19,027 bases of DNA from Clostridia bacterium (GCA_030595925.1 JAUVLC010000047.1:1-19027), one strand, 5' to 3'. Positions 6,905 through 16,263 are shown, counted from the stretch's first letter. Notes: generated by a model not told the origin, from the sequence alone. Numbers and translations: made by a program.

Positions 6905-7819
6905 TTATCTAATTCCTATATTTTCTAAAAAAGTCACTGATTTTTTTACTTGTGTCCGGGAAGATTTAGAATGTGACTCTACCACTTTAATTGTCTCTTT
7001 TGATAAATATTGTTTTATCATTTTAAAATCTACTATACCTGTACCAGGTGCCCGGTGATCGGAAAAACCTTTTACATCATGCAAATGAATTCCGAGCATT
7101 CTATCCGCATATCTTTTCAAATACGCTTCATGAGAAGAAACAAATTCAAGGTCTTGAAAAATTTGTGCATGTCCGGTATCATGCCAATAATAAACATTGC
7201 CTCCTTTAAAATGCGTCAAAATTACACCTATCTCCTCGAAAGAAGGAATTTCATTGTAGTAAAAACGATTTTCTATGCCAATTTTTATTTTTAACTTTGC
7301 AGCATATTCGGATATTTCCTCTAAACTATGTATTGCCGCTGTCAAATAAGGCCTACATTTCTTTTTTCTTTCTTTGAAAAAAATATCTTTATATACAGAA
7401 TAAATTTTTGTTTTTCCAAAATCTCTTACATATCGAAATAATTCCTGTCCTCTTACTTGCATTTCTACTTCACCGGCATGAATAACAACTGCTTGAGCAC
7501 CAAACTCATCGGCTAAATTTATTGTCTTTTTAGTAAGCTCAATTGCTTTATTTCTCTCTTCGTTGTTTAATGAAGAAAGGTTGTAAGCACTAAAAACTGA
7601 ACGTCCGGGATTAAAATGTTTTAGTTTAGGACAAAAGTTATGGATACTGCTAATTTTTATTTTTTTCTCTTTTACCTGTGATAATATCTGAGGAAGCATC
7701 TCTCGCTCCACTTCCACATTTAACTCAATTGCGTAAAAACCCAGAGCCAGAATATCTTTAACTAATTTCTTCCCATCTGTATGTTTTTTAATATTAAATG
7801 CTGTAGACAAAGATAACAT
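6905..7819 (-). CDS. Sugar phosphate isomerase/epimerase-like TIM barrel protein (AP endonuclease 2 / xylose isomerase-like)
   Basis: The 304 residues fit the xylose isomerase-like TIM barrel superfamily, which includes endonuclease IV, sugar epimerases and inosose dehydratases. Metal-site motifs appear in order: VVIHAGEVE (H114), IGIENRF (E183), YWHDTGHA (H213, D214, H217), IHLHDVKGFSDHRAPGTG (H245, H247, D248, D254, H255) and VVESH (E281), so a divalent-metal isomerase or epimerase active site looks complete. An insertion around 120-160 (GQELFRY... RPYLTAA) is basic and unremarkable. The substrate cannot be told from sequence, and true endonuclease IV is less likely because its longer metal-ligand set is not evident. 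The ATG at 7819 has only AAAGG 12-13 nt upstream. It stands alone, between the signalling cluster and the ruv block, with its own predicted promoter. Confidence 0.85.
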   Translation of the reverse strand: MLSLSTAFNIKKHTDGKKLVKDILALGFYAIELNVEVEREMLPQILSQVKEKKIKISSIHNFCPKLKHFNPGRSVFSAYNLSSLNNEERNKAIELTKKTINLADEFGAQAVVIHAGEVEMQVRGQELFRYVRDFGKTKIYSVYKDIFFKERKKKCRPYLTAAIHSLEEISEYAAKLKIKIGIENRFYYNEIPSFEEIGVILTHFKGGNVYYWHDTGHAQIFQDLEFVSSHEAYLKRYADRMLGIHLHDVKGFSDHRAPGTGIVDFKMIKQYLSKETIKVVESHSKSSRTQVKKSVTFLENIGIR

Positions 7820-7883
7820 TGTTATTTTAAAAACCTTTAATAGATTTTATCCCGGTAGAAACAAGTATAAATCATTGACTTTC

Positions 7884-7912
7884 ATTATACAAAAATTTAC
7901 AAAAGTTTTAAA
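7884..7912 (-). promoter_or_regulatory. Predicted promoter for the TIM barrel gene
   Basis: On the minus strand a perfect TATAAT (7889-7884) lies 17 bp downstream of TTTAAA (7912-7907, 4 of 6). It is 65 nt upstream of the ATG at 7819, a sensible leader length. The perfect -10 box and correct spacing make this the better of the promoters predicted in the window. Confidence 0.5.
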
Positions 7913-7985
7913 GACAAAAATTGATGGGCAATTAAATAAAAGATAGGAATTAAAGAATTGAACTTTGAAAATTTAAAACTTATTT

Positions 7986-9440
7986 TTAAAACATTTTATT
8001 TTTTTTATATGCAGATAAAAAAGCCTTTAATATCTCCGGATCAAATTGAGTGACGCTACATCTCTTCATTTCTTTTATAGCCATTTCACAGGACATTTTA
8101 TTACGATAAGGCCGTTCCGAAGTCAAAGCATCAAAAGTGTCGGCAATTGCAATAATTCTGGCAAATAAAGGAATTTCTTTACCCCGTAATTTATCCGGAT
8201 ACCCATTGCCATCATATCGTTCATGATGATGACGAATACCGGGAACAACTGTTTTCAACTGTTTAATAGGCATTAGTATTGTTGCCCCCATTATCGGATG
8301 CTGACGAATTTGACTCCAATCATCTTCCGTCAATTTTTCTTTTTTAGTAAGTATTTCTTTTGATACACCAATTTTCCCAACATCATGTAGCAATCCGGTT
8401 AATTGTATGTTTCTCTTGCTTATTTCATCCAAACCTAATTCTTCAGCGATAACAATCGCAAATTTGGTTACGCGTTCAGAATGACCCCGGGTATAAGAAT
8501 CCTTTGCATCAATAGCCGCAGCTAATGACTTAACAATAGAAATAAATAACTCGTCTAAATCTTCATATAAATTTACATTTTCCACAGCAATTGCCGTAGG
8601 TGCCACAAAAACAGACAATAGGGTAAGATCTCTTTCTACAAATTTATTTACTATGCCTTTTCTACACAAATTAACCACACCCAGTAACTTTCCTTTGGTC
8701 AGTAACGGCGCACTTATTCCGGAGCTTACACTGGTAAACTGTTCCAAATGCTGAAAACGGGAATCGTCCTCTAATTTTCCGGTAATTAAAATCGGCTTAA
8801 TTTCTTTGGCAACATAACCCGCTACTCTCTCTCCGGATTTTACTCTCTTTCCAATAATCGATTTTGATACCAACCCTGTAACGGATTTTACCAGTAATTC
8901 CCCTTTCCCTTCATCATATAACATTATTGAACCACCTTCCGCCTTTAGGGTCTTTGCCGCTAATTTTAAAATCGAATCTAGTAATTTATCCAAACCCATA
9001 AGAGAACTTACTGCTTTACACATTTCATATAAATTCACTATTTCTTTCAATTTAACTACTTCTGATTCAAGATTTTGTTTTTGCAAACAATTTTCAATAG
9101 TTAATTCCATTTTATGAAGATTAATCGGCTTGGTAATATAACTAAAAGCCCCCATTTTCATTGCCTTTACGGCCGTTTCCACACTCCCATACGCAGTCAT
9201 TAAAATAACTTCACATTTAACAACATGCGCTTTTACATACTCCAACAATTCAATCCCGCCAATTTCCCCCATTACCAGGTCAGTAAGAATAATATTATAA
9301 GAATTGTCTTTTATTTTACACAATGCATCTTCCCCATTTTCCGCCGTTACAACATCATATCCATCACTTATAAGACATTCTGCACAACCATTTCGAATAT
9401 TACTATCATCATCAACAACTAATATTTTTTCGTTTCCCAT
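7986..9440 (-). CDS. Response regulator with REC, GAF and HD-GYP domains
   Basis: The 484 residues hold three domains. REC (about 4-120) has the acidic pocket D10-D12, phospho-acceptor D54 (ILTDLVM), T82 and K104 (YITKP). A GAF sensor domain spans about 137-295. The HD-GYP domain (about 300-480) has GHSERV, LLHDVGKIGV, HHHERYDGNGYP and IADTFDALTSERPYR, which are the metal and signature motifs of active enzymes. By family it should hydrolyse cyclic di-GMP, or a related cyclic dinucleotide, when its REC or GAF domain is triggered. The ATG at 9440 follows AAGGGGA. It lies 84 nt downstream of a histidine kinase, its probable partner, at the end of the export cluster. Confidence 0.93.
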   Translation of the reverse strand: MGNEKILVVDDDSNIRNGCAECLISDGYDVVTAENGEDALCKIKDNSYNIILTDLVMGEIGGIELLEYVKAHVVKCEVILMTAYGSVETAVKAMKMGAFSYITKPINLHKMELTIENCLQKQNLESEVVKLKEIVNLYEMCKAVSSLMGLDKLLDSILKLAAKTLKAEGGSIMLYDEGKGELLVKSVTGLVSKSIIGKRVKSGERVAGYVAKEIKPILITGKLEDDSRFQHLEQFTSVSSGISAPLLTKGKLLGVVNLCRKGIVNKFVERDLTLLSVFVAPTAIAVENVNLYEDLDELFISIVKSLAAAIDAKDSYTRGHSERVTKFAIVIAEELGLDEISKRNIQLTGLLHDVGKIGVSKEILTKKEKLTEDDWSQIRQHPIMGATILMPIKQLKTVVPGIRHHHERYDGNGYPDKLRGKEIPLFARIIAIADTFDALTSERPYRNKMSCEMAIKEMKRCSVTQFDPEILKAFLSAYKKNKMF

Positions 9441-9524
9441 AATTTCCCCTTTTGGTTAATTTCCTTTTAATATAATTTTACTATTAAATATCACTTTATA
9501 TCTATAAAGAATTATATAATAAAT

Positions 9525-10964
9525 TTAACAAAAATCAAAACTATCATTTTCTTCCTTCGGCAATGTAAAATAAAAAGTACTTCCTTTTCCCATTATACTT
9601 TCTACCCAGATATCCCCTTTATGAAGCTGCACTATGGCTTTAACAATTGCTAGTCCCAAACCGGTTCCTTTAGACCCCGCAATCCTATTCCTTACACCTT
9701 TAACCTGCTCAAACTTATTAAATATTTTCTCTAAATCATCAGGAGGAACACCCATTCCTGTATCACCGACACTAACCTGTACATATTCCCCATTATTTTT
9801 AACTTCAACAGTTATTGTCCCTTTTTCCGGAGTAAATTTAATTGCATTACTTAATAAATTATTTAATATCTGTCGTATCTTATTTTGGTCCGCAGATATC
9901 ACCGGTATATTTTCCTGGATTTTTGTAACAATTATTATATTTTTTTCATCAGCCTGAACGGTAAACAATTGTATTGTTTCTCGAAGTATCGTTGTTATAT
10001 TCAGAGGTTCTTTAACCAATTCCATTTTACCCCTTTCGATTTTAGCAATATCTAAAAGGTCATTAATAAAGCTGTTTAATCGTTTGGAACTATTTTTCAT
10101 TATATTTAAAAATTTTTTTTGTTTTTCGTTAAGCTCACCTGTTGCACCTTTAAAAAAAAGGTCAATATACATCATTATGGAAGTTAATGGGGAACGCAAT
10201 TCGTGGGTTACACCGGAAACAAAATCCTGTTTCATATGGTCTAATTCTTTCAATTGACGAGCCATAAGGTTAAATTCTTTGGCTAAACTTCCCAGTTCAT
10301 CTTTATTATTAACCTTAATAACCGTATTCAATTTTCCCCGGCCAATCATTTTTGCGCCATAAACTAACTTTTTGATTGGTCCAATCAACGTTTGAGCCAA
10401 AATTAATGAACCAAATATACCTATTATTAAAACAACAAAGGCAATAGCAAAAATTCGTTTACCCGTTTGAGTAACCGTTTTTTTCATCATTTTATTTAAT
10501 TCATGTTGAGAAAAGCCAATGCGGGCAACACCCAATTTCTTATTTTCCACAAATACAGGTAAGGCGTAATCAGATATCCTCTTTCCCTTTTTGTTTTGGT
10601 AAGATTGAATTAACAATTTGTTTGTTTTAATTGCTTTCAAACCTATAGGTGTCTTATCTTTTTCTTCTAACCGCTGAATATTTGTATGGGCCAGAATTTT
10701 ACCTTGCGGATTGGTAAATAACACATAAATTATCCTTTTATTGCGTACAAGAAAGTTAATATAATTAAGCAAAAGAATTTGGTCTTTAGTAATTAAATAT
10801 TCTTTACTTACCAGAACTAATCCATCAACAATATTTATCTGATTTTCTTTTATCTGATTAATTAGATGCCGCCGTTCAGCAAGAAAGAAACAAACACTTA
10901 CCCCTAAAAGAATAAATACTACCAATAAGGTAGCAGATAAACTGAATTTTACTTTTAATTTCAC
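9525..10964 (-). CDS. Membrane sensor histidine kinase
   Basis: The 479 residues run: membrane helix (about 8-29), an extracytoplasmic sensor region (about 30-170) of no recognised type, second helix (about 171-192), HAMP linker (about 193-245), HisKA dimerisation domain with the phospho-acceptor H254 in VTHELRSPL, and an ATPase domain. The ATPase boxes are N (QILNNLLSNAIKFTPEKG, N369 and N373), G1 (DTGMG, D401), F (FNKFEQ) and G2 (GTGLGLAI). All catalytic residues are present, so it should autophosphorylate. The start is GTG at 10964 with AGGAG eight bases upstream. Only 5 nt separate it from the PorV-TPR gene, whose stop codon overlaps its ribosome site, so the two are probably translationally coupled. 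The downstream REC-GAF-HD-GYP protein is the likely phosphotransfer target. Confidence 0.94.
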   Translation of the reverse strand: MKLKVKFSLSATLLVVFILLGVSVCFFLAERRHLINQIKENQINIVDGLVLVSKEYLITKDQILLLNYINFLVRNKRIIYVLFTNPQGKILAHTNIQRLEEKDKTPIGLKAIKTNKLLIQSYQNKKGKRISDYALPVFVENKKLGVARIGFSQHELNKMMKKTVTQTGKRIFAIAFVVLIIGIFGSLILAQTLIGPIKKLVYGAKMIGRGKLNTVIKVNNKDELGSLAKEFNLMARQLKELDHMKQDFVSGVTHELRSPLTSIMMYIDLFFKGATGELNEKQKKFLNIMKNSSKRLNSFINDLLDIAKIERGKMELVKEPLNITTILRETIQLFTVQADEKNIIIVTKIQENIPVISADQNKIRQILNNLLSNAIKFTPEKGTITVEVKNNGEYVQVSVGDTGMGVPPDDLEKIFNKFEQVKGVRNRIAGSKGTGLGLAIVKAIVQLHKGDIWVESIMGKGSTFYFTLPKEENDSFDFC

Positions 10965-10969
10965 CCAAA

Positions 10970-13069
10970 TTACTCCTTATGATTTTGATCTATTTCTGCT
11001 TGTGCTCTTTTTAAGTTTTTCCTGGCCATTTCTAAATCAGGGTTAAGCTCCAATGCTTTTTTCCATGTCTTAATAGCCTGTTTTAATTTACCGTTACTGT
11101 ATTCTACTAACCCCTGCTTATTATATTTATTAGCTTGCCCAACATGAATCTTTCTTAATTTTTTCTGAATTTCTTTTATATAGGATAACGCCAATTTGTT
11201 TTTTAAATCCAAATTAACTACCTTTTTAAATTTTTTGATTGCTTCCGACAACCTTTTTTCTTTATAAAGCTTTATTGCCTTTTTATAATAATCAACAGCA
11301 AACTGTTTGTTAATTTGAACTATATACTCACTTGCCCGTGAATGATGAGGATTAAACGTTAATATTTTCTTAAATTCTTCAAGTGCTTTTCCCCATTCTT
11401 CTTTTTGAAATAGCTGTAATCCTTTTTTAAAATACTTATCGGCAATTGCTTCTTTATTTTTCTCCATATATAACAATACCTTTTTATATTTAGGATTTGC
11501 CAACGATATCTTTTTAAACTGATAAAGTGCTTCTTTAAAATGTTTTCTTTTGTAAAGGTATATCCCCTTTTCATAAATTCGCTTCATTCTTTGTTCTTTT
11601 TTAACCTGTTTGATTTTTTGTCGTTTTTCTTTAATAAAAGCGATGTACTCTTTCGCCTGTATATAATAGGGATCCAGGGTTAAAACCTTATTTAATTCTC
11701 TCTTAGAATCAACGTAATTTCCGTTATTATAATATTGAACCCCTTTATCAAAAAAAGATTTTATAACTTCATCAAATCTCTTTTCCATCTTATTCATATA
11801 CTCTTTAGTCTCCCGATGTTCAGGGATAAGTTCAAGGATATTCTCAAATTCTGCCCGGGCACAGATCATTTCTCCGTCCTGATAACATTTCTTTCCTTTT
11901 TTTAAATATTCTTCAATATTTTTTAACGTAACCACTTCTTCTATGTTCACCCGTATCCGGGCAAGTAACTCCAATGCTTCTTCATGTCCCGGAGCAACAG
12001 CTAAAATGTTTTTAAATTCTTTGTGTGCATTAAGTAAATCCCCTCTTAAAAAGTATTTTTTTCCCCGCAAAAAAGATTCTTCAATGTTTTTTTCAATTTG
12101 AGTGTTTTCGTAATTTCGGCCAAAACGAAAAGAAATGCTGATTTTATGGCCGTCATCAAAATCCTCTTTAGATAAAAAGGCATAATCTAAATTCAACCCT
12201 TTAACCTTAAATCCTAATCCTAATCTTAACCCGTTAGTTAAATCATCCCGCGATTTATAGCCTATTCGCAGGGCAATTGCATTATGCACCCAAAATTCTC
12301 CTCCCAGATTAAGAAAAAAATCGTTATCCCGGGGAAAATTAAAATCCAAAGCCGTAGTTAAATCATTACCAAACAATTCATGTTTCCACGCTCCACCCAC
12401 TTTTATATTTAGAGGAAGCTCATCCTCATCATCAATAAACTTTATCGGGGACCCTATATTTTGAATATTAAGGCCGAATACCAAGGATTTTAACGGCGAA
12501 GGATATAACCAACCAATATCTACGGCATAAGCATTTACTTTCTCATCAGCCAATATTTCCTGAAAAATCTTAAAATTAATACCCCCATCAAGCTTACCGA
12601 TTAATCGGCGGCCATATGCTAAACTAAAAGCAAAATCGCAAAAATACAGTTCTCCCGTTTTTACCCCCCATGGATCATACCCCTCAATACCGCCGACATT
12701 CAAAAAAGAAACGCTTACTCCTAACCCGCCTTTAAGTACTTTTACCGGCTGAACATAAGAAAGAAACTCATATCTGATTTCCTCTCCCCGTTCATTATGC
12801 ATTAGAGTTACTTCATTATAGTCAATTCCGGAAAGGCCTGCCGGATTCCAATAGATAAGATTAGCGTCATCAGCAACCGCTACAAATGCCCCTCCCAAAC
12901 CAACCGGCCTTGCCCCTACTTCCATTTTCAGAAAATTTGCTCCTGTCGTACCCGGTGAAGAAGCAAAAAGATTATAAGGAATAAAACAAAATATACTAAA
13001 AAAAATCAAAAAATAACCTGCATTTTTTTGGTCGGATATTATTTTTTTGACCCTTCTTATTACTTTCAC
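10970..13069 (-). CDS. PorV/PorQ-like outer-membrane protein fused to seven TPR-like repeats
   Basis: A long signal peptide (about 1-37, hydrophobic core 18-35) leads into a beta-rich region (about 38-317) beginning VGARPVGLGGAFVAVADDAN and YWNPAGLSG, the hallmark of the PorV/PorQ (UPF0164) family, and ending in a strand with terminal aromatic residues (KISISFRFG). PorV in type IX secretion shuttles cargo from the outer-membrane translocon to the attachment complex. The second half (about 328-693) has seven helical repeats of roughly 45-60 residues with TPR spacing (typical phrase: YFKKGLQLFQKEEWGKALEEF), rich in Lys. The last repeat ends KALELNPDLEMARKNLKRAQ. The start is GTG at 13069, preceded by AGGAG. 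The neighbouring upstream gene encodes a probable cargo protein, 35 nt away. Whether the TPR part is periplasmic or exposed outside is unknown. Confidence 0.88.
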   Translation of the reverse strand: MKVIRRVKKIISDQKNAGYFLIFFSIFCFIPYNLFASSPGTTGANFLKMEVGARPVGLGGAFVAVADDANLIYWNPAGLSGIDYNEVTLMHNERGEEIRYEFLSYVQPVKVLKGGLGVSVSFLNVGGIEGYDPWGVKTGELYFCDFAFSLAYGRRLIGKLDGGINFKIFQEILADEKVNAYAVDIGWLYPSPLKSLVFGLNIQNIGSPIKFIDDEDELPLNIKVGGAWKHELFGNDLTTALDFNFPRDNDFFLNLGGEFWVHNAIALRIGYKSRDDLTNGLRLGLGFKVKGLNLDYAFLSKEDFDDGHKISISFRFGRNYENTQIEKNIEESFLRGKKYFLRGDLLNAHKEFKNILAVAPGHEEALELLARIRVNIEEVVTLKNIEEYLKKGKKCYQDGEMICARAEFENILELIPEHRETKEYMNKMEKRFDEVIKSFFDKGVQYYNNGNYVDSKRELNKVLTLDPYYIQAKEYIAFIKEKRQKIKQVKKEQRMKRIYEKGIYLYKRKHFKEALYQFKKISLANPKYKKVLLYMEKNKEAIADKYFKKGLQLFQKEEWGKALEEFKKILTFNPHHSRASEYIVQINKQFAVDYYKKAIKLYKEKRLSEAIKKFKKVVNLDLKNKLALSYIKEIQKKLRKIHVGQANKYNKQGLVEYSNGKLKQAIKTWKKALELNPDLEMARKNLKRAQAEIDQNHKE

Positions 13070-13104
13070 TTTTTAACTCCTCAAAAAATTAACTGCCGGA
13101 ACTG

Positions 13105-16100
13105 TTATTTTACAATCATCAACTTTCCTTTTTTACTTTGTTTTTCGTTTTTAATTAAATAAAGATACACCCCGCTCGCCAATTTTTCACCGTAATCATT
13201 GGTAACATCCCAGGATAAAATAGTATCTCCATTTGTATGTTCAATCTTCCTTACTAAATCTCCGTTTAGGGTAAAGATCTTTATCGTAGCCATTGGTGAT
13301 AAATTAACAAAAATAATTTCACGATCCCCCCGGCTTGGTTTAAACGGTACGGGAAAAGCATAGGCATAAAACAAATCACTGTATGATGACCCGGCAAGGG
13401 CAAAAACAGAAGTATGGATACTGGAAGCAGAAACCGTATTTGCTTGTGAATCAACTACTGAATTAGCTAACCTTACCCAAAGATTCGAATTTTCATCTAA
13501 TCTATACATTTGTAAGGTTCCCTCCCGAACCGGAGGCATAGTACCATCCACTATTCCATCTGCAGGAGCAACATCGTTATAAGATAATGTTACGGTTATG
13601 GGCAGATTAAAGTTGTCTTTTAAAATTCCCCTGGCACTATTAAAAGTATTTATTCGGGTTATAGTATCCTCTAAAATAGAATTAAATGGATCATCGTCTA
13701 ATTTAAATTTATCATTAGCTTGGAGAATATTACTTAATTCCGTACATTGCGAACCGGGATCAATTACAAAGAAAAAATCCACAGACAAACCGGAAGGTAA
13801 AACTGATAATCTGGTTTCCTCACCCCAGCTTAGTACCGTATTATTTTTGGTGTAATCAATTATAGTAGTAAAAGTAAACCGTTCTTCCGGTAAAGGGTTG
13901 CCGATCGTATCAGTAGCTTCGGAGGTAATGGTAACCTGGTAAGTAAAATTTTTCTTCAGGCCAGAATCAGGAGTAAAAAATAATTTAAAATTATCCGGAT
14001 CATAAGAAACCACCCCGGAAATTAGTTCATCAATCTCTTGCCCATCTTTATCCCTAATCCCTTTAATGCTGAACGCTCCTTTAGTCTTTTCCTCATTCAT
14101 CCTTTCATTGAAACTTATCTGAATAACAACATCAGGGTTAACCCCGTTCTCTTTATCCTGCGGTAAACATGATAACACATAAGGACACACAGTGTCTATT
14201 CCTTCAAACGTTCCGCTAATAGTCCCGGTATCAATACAAACATTGCCTAATAAACCATCGGTAATAGCAGTAATACTGCCGGATACAGTAATAGTATCCC
14301 CTACACAAACAGTAGCACTGCTTGCCTGTGCACCAAAAGAAATAGTTAATTCATCTCCATCGGCATTCCAATTACCCGAGGCATCTCTCCATGAATGAGA
14401 ATCATTCAAAACAAAAACTTTATTAATGTTTACTTCGTCAATTGTCGGACGGTTGGTTCCTTCACTAAAACAAATAATTACCGTATCATCATCATCCACC
14501 CCGGGTATAAGGACTACTCCATCACTGGCGATAGAACTTAAAAGTGCCGGAGGAGCTTTATCGGAACACACAATATTTGATGAACCTCCCAGAGGATTAC
14601 TATTAAGGTCAGTCAAAGACCCTGTAGAAAAATAGGTTAAATAGGGAGTAGCATCTGTTTCTAATAAATTATCGTTAAAGGTAATGTAAATATCATCATA
14701 AGGCAAATCACCTTTAAAATAAGTCTCCCCTCCTACACCAATCACATCAAAATCAGTAGCCACTACCGTCATAGTATCTATTTCTTCGCTAAAAACAATA
14801 TGAATAGCATCAATATAACCATCAGAATTTCTATCCTGCGTTTCCCGGGAACATATATAAGGAGGAGAGGTATCATTCCCAAAATCTCCTCCCAACACTA
14901 TATTATTATCGCAACAATTACCGTTGCTATCCCAAATACTACTCCCATCTGCGGTAATAGTATCTCCGGGAGCGATAGTAGGAACACCCCCGCCTACTGA
15001 AAGGGTAATTTTTAAAACAGATGAGTTAATCCATTGAGCCGGATCTATACCTATATGGTTATCCCCATCTTTCCATGTATGTCCAGAACTCAAAGCAAGA
15101 ACAGTATCAATATTAGTGGCTCCTATCACAGGAGCATTCGTGTTTTCAGAAAAAATCAACTGGACCGTATCTCCCCCCTGAATTCCTACCCCGCCACCGG
15201 AATCATCACTGGCCTGGGCAGAAACAATAATGGGTGGAGCCATATCCTCTTCAATAACATCTTCTTGACGAACATCCAACAATGGTTCTCCTGAAAGATT
15301 GACTACGTCCCCAAGAGATTCCAGATAGGTTAATTCCGGCTTATCTCCCGTATCAGTAGAACCACTCTTCTCATCAAAACTGATAAAAATATCTGCATCA
15401 TCTACCGTATCCGGATAACCAGGTAAACCGGCACTATTAAATGCTAAATTTGTATAATCTTCTATTCTAAATCCGGCAGCTCCTGCACCTATCGAACTAT
15501 CGTCAACAGATGAAGAAAAAAAGACGTGATAAGCATCTATTTGGCCATTTTTATTATAGTCAATAGTTTGGGCATCAGTAATAACAAAGGAAATAAAAGT
15601 TGCTTCAACCTCAACATAATCGATATAAAGCCTTCCAAATGAGTCATCTGCGCTTCGAAAAAGTATCTCCATATTATTAAGCTTTTCCTGGTCTGTAATT
15701 AAATGCGAAACATCATAACTTCTCCATTCCCAGGATGACCCCTGAATTTCATGCTTTGAAAAATTGACATTATACCCGGATTCATTGAATACCAAATGGT
15801 CAGACCATTTAGTAACGCCTTTGTCATTACTGCAATCTACGAAAAATGTACTTTTTTTGCTCGGCCATTGTTCAAATTTACATTTGAATCTAATTACAAC
15901 CGAATGTATGCGGTAATGAGGAGGAATAAGAAAACTATTAAAATCCATACCTACCCATTCTTTCTTTATCATTGGAAACCCTGGATCAACATAAGCATCT
16001 TCTTCCTCAAGTTGTTCTCTAAGACGGATATCCCACCCAAGCCCGGATAGCGTTCTCATCTCTGCTACAACATCTCCATCATTAACTAATAAGTGCTCTA

Positions 16101-16185
16101 CTTTAGCAATGGCTGGTAAAGAAAAAACAATAAAAAAAGTTAATATCAAAAAAGCCAACTGATTGATTCTAAATATTTTCTTCAT
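13105..16185 (-). CDS. Large secreted multidomain protein with Ig-like domains and a T9SS/FlgD-like C-terminal domain
   Basis: Of 1026 residues, 1-27 form a signal peptide with an AIA cleavage site. Residues 28-198 are a beta-rich N-terminal domain. Then two module types alternate: A1 (about 199-310) and A2 (about 440-542) each open with a DxNxxGxID calcium-type loop (DYNKNGQID, DRNSDGYID). B1 (about 316-435) and B2 (about 544-664) share GDTVQLIFSENTN / DDTVIICFSEGTN and GHTW / SHSW motifs. Residues 666-776 resemble an SbsA-type Big_5 Ig-like domain (DKENGVNPDVVIQISFNERM). Residues 778-932 are another beta domain. Residues 940-1026 match the FlgD-like/T9SS type A C-terminal domain (FPVPFKPS, IKIFTLNGDLVRKI, DYGEKLASGVYLYLIK, KGKLMIVK). 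No catalytic motif is seen, so it is probably a surface or adhesive protein. ATG at 16185 with AAAAGG upstream; first gene of the cluster. Confidence 0.88.
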   Translation of the reverse strand: MKKIFRINQLAFLILTFFIVFSLPAIAKVEHLLVNDGDVVAEMRTLSGLGWDIRLREQLEEEDAYVDPGFPMIKKEWVGMDFNSFLIPPHYRIHSVVIRFKCKFEQWPSKKSTFFVDCSNDKGVTKWSDHLVFNESGYNVNFSKHEIQGSSWEWRSYDVSHLITDQEKLNNMEILFRSADDSFGRLYIDYVEVEATFISFVITDAQTIDYNKNGQIDAYHVFFSSSVDDSSIGAGAAGFRIEDYTNLAFNSAGLPGYPDTVDDADIFISFDEKSGSTDTGDKPELTYLESLGDVVNLSGEPLLDVRQEDVIEEDMAPPIIVSAQASDDSGGGVGIQGGDTVQLIFSENTNAPVIGATNIDTVLALSSGHTWKDGDNHIGIDPAQWINSSVLKITLSVGGGVPTIAPGDTITADGSSIWDSNGNCCDNNIVLGGDFGNDTSPPYICSRETQDRNSDGYIDAIHIVFSEEIDTMTVVATDFDVIGVGGETYFKGDLPYDDIYITFNDNLLETDATPYLTYFSTGSLTDLNSNPLGGSSNIVCSDKAPPALLSSIASDGVVLIPGVDDDDTVIICFSEGTNRPTIDEVNINKVFVLNDSHSWRDASGNWNADGDELTISFGAQASSATVCVGDTITVSGSITAITDGLLGNVCIDTGTISGTFEGIDTVCPYVLSCLPQDKENGVNPDVVIQISFNERMNEEKTKGAFSIKGIRDKDGQEIDELISGVVSYDPDNFKLFFTPDSGLKKNFTYQVTITSEATDTIGNPLPEERFTFTTIIDYTKNNTVLSWGEETRLSVLPSGLSVDFFFVIDPGSQCTELSNILQANDKFKLDDDPFNSILEDTITRINTFNSARGILKDNFNLPITVTLSYNDVAPADGIVDGTMPPVREGTLQMYRLDENSNLWVRLANSVVDSQANTVSASSIHTSVFALAGSSYSDLFYAYAFPVPFKPSRGDREIIFVNLSPMATIKIFTLNGDLVRKIEHTNGDTILSWDVTNDYGEKLASGVYLYLIKNEKQSKKGKLMIVK

Positions 16186-16245
16186 TTTACCGCAATCCTT
16201 TTATTGCAAAAAAATTATTATCAGGGATATTTAACAATTTCATAC

Positions 16246-16263
16246 ACTGTTTTTAAAAACAGT
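16246..16263. promoter_or_regulatory. 18-bp perfect palindrome, possible operator
   Basis: ACTGTTTTTAAAAACAGT is perfectly self-complementary and is flanked by GTAT-like half matches on both sides. It lies 61-78 nt upstream of the secreted-protein start, just downstream of the predicted -10 box, where a repressor would block transcription. No GC-rich stem or T-run in the right place suggests a terminator. Confidence 0.45.

Noticed and set aside
6890-6910. AATTGCCGCAATT followed by T-run as a terminator for the TIM barrel gene
   Set aside because: The T-run follows on the plus strand only, whereas the gene is on the minus strand, and the stem is four AT pairs around GCCGC, too weak.
11359-11574. 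71-codon minus-strand frame inside the TPR part of the PorV-TPR gene
   Set aside because: It lies in another frame entirely within the longer, clearly real coding region; its Lys/Tyr-rich sequence comes from AT-rich codons.
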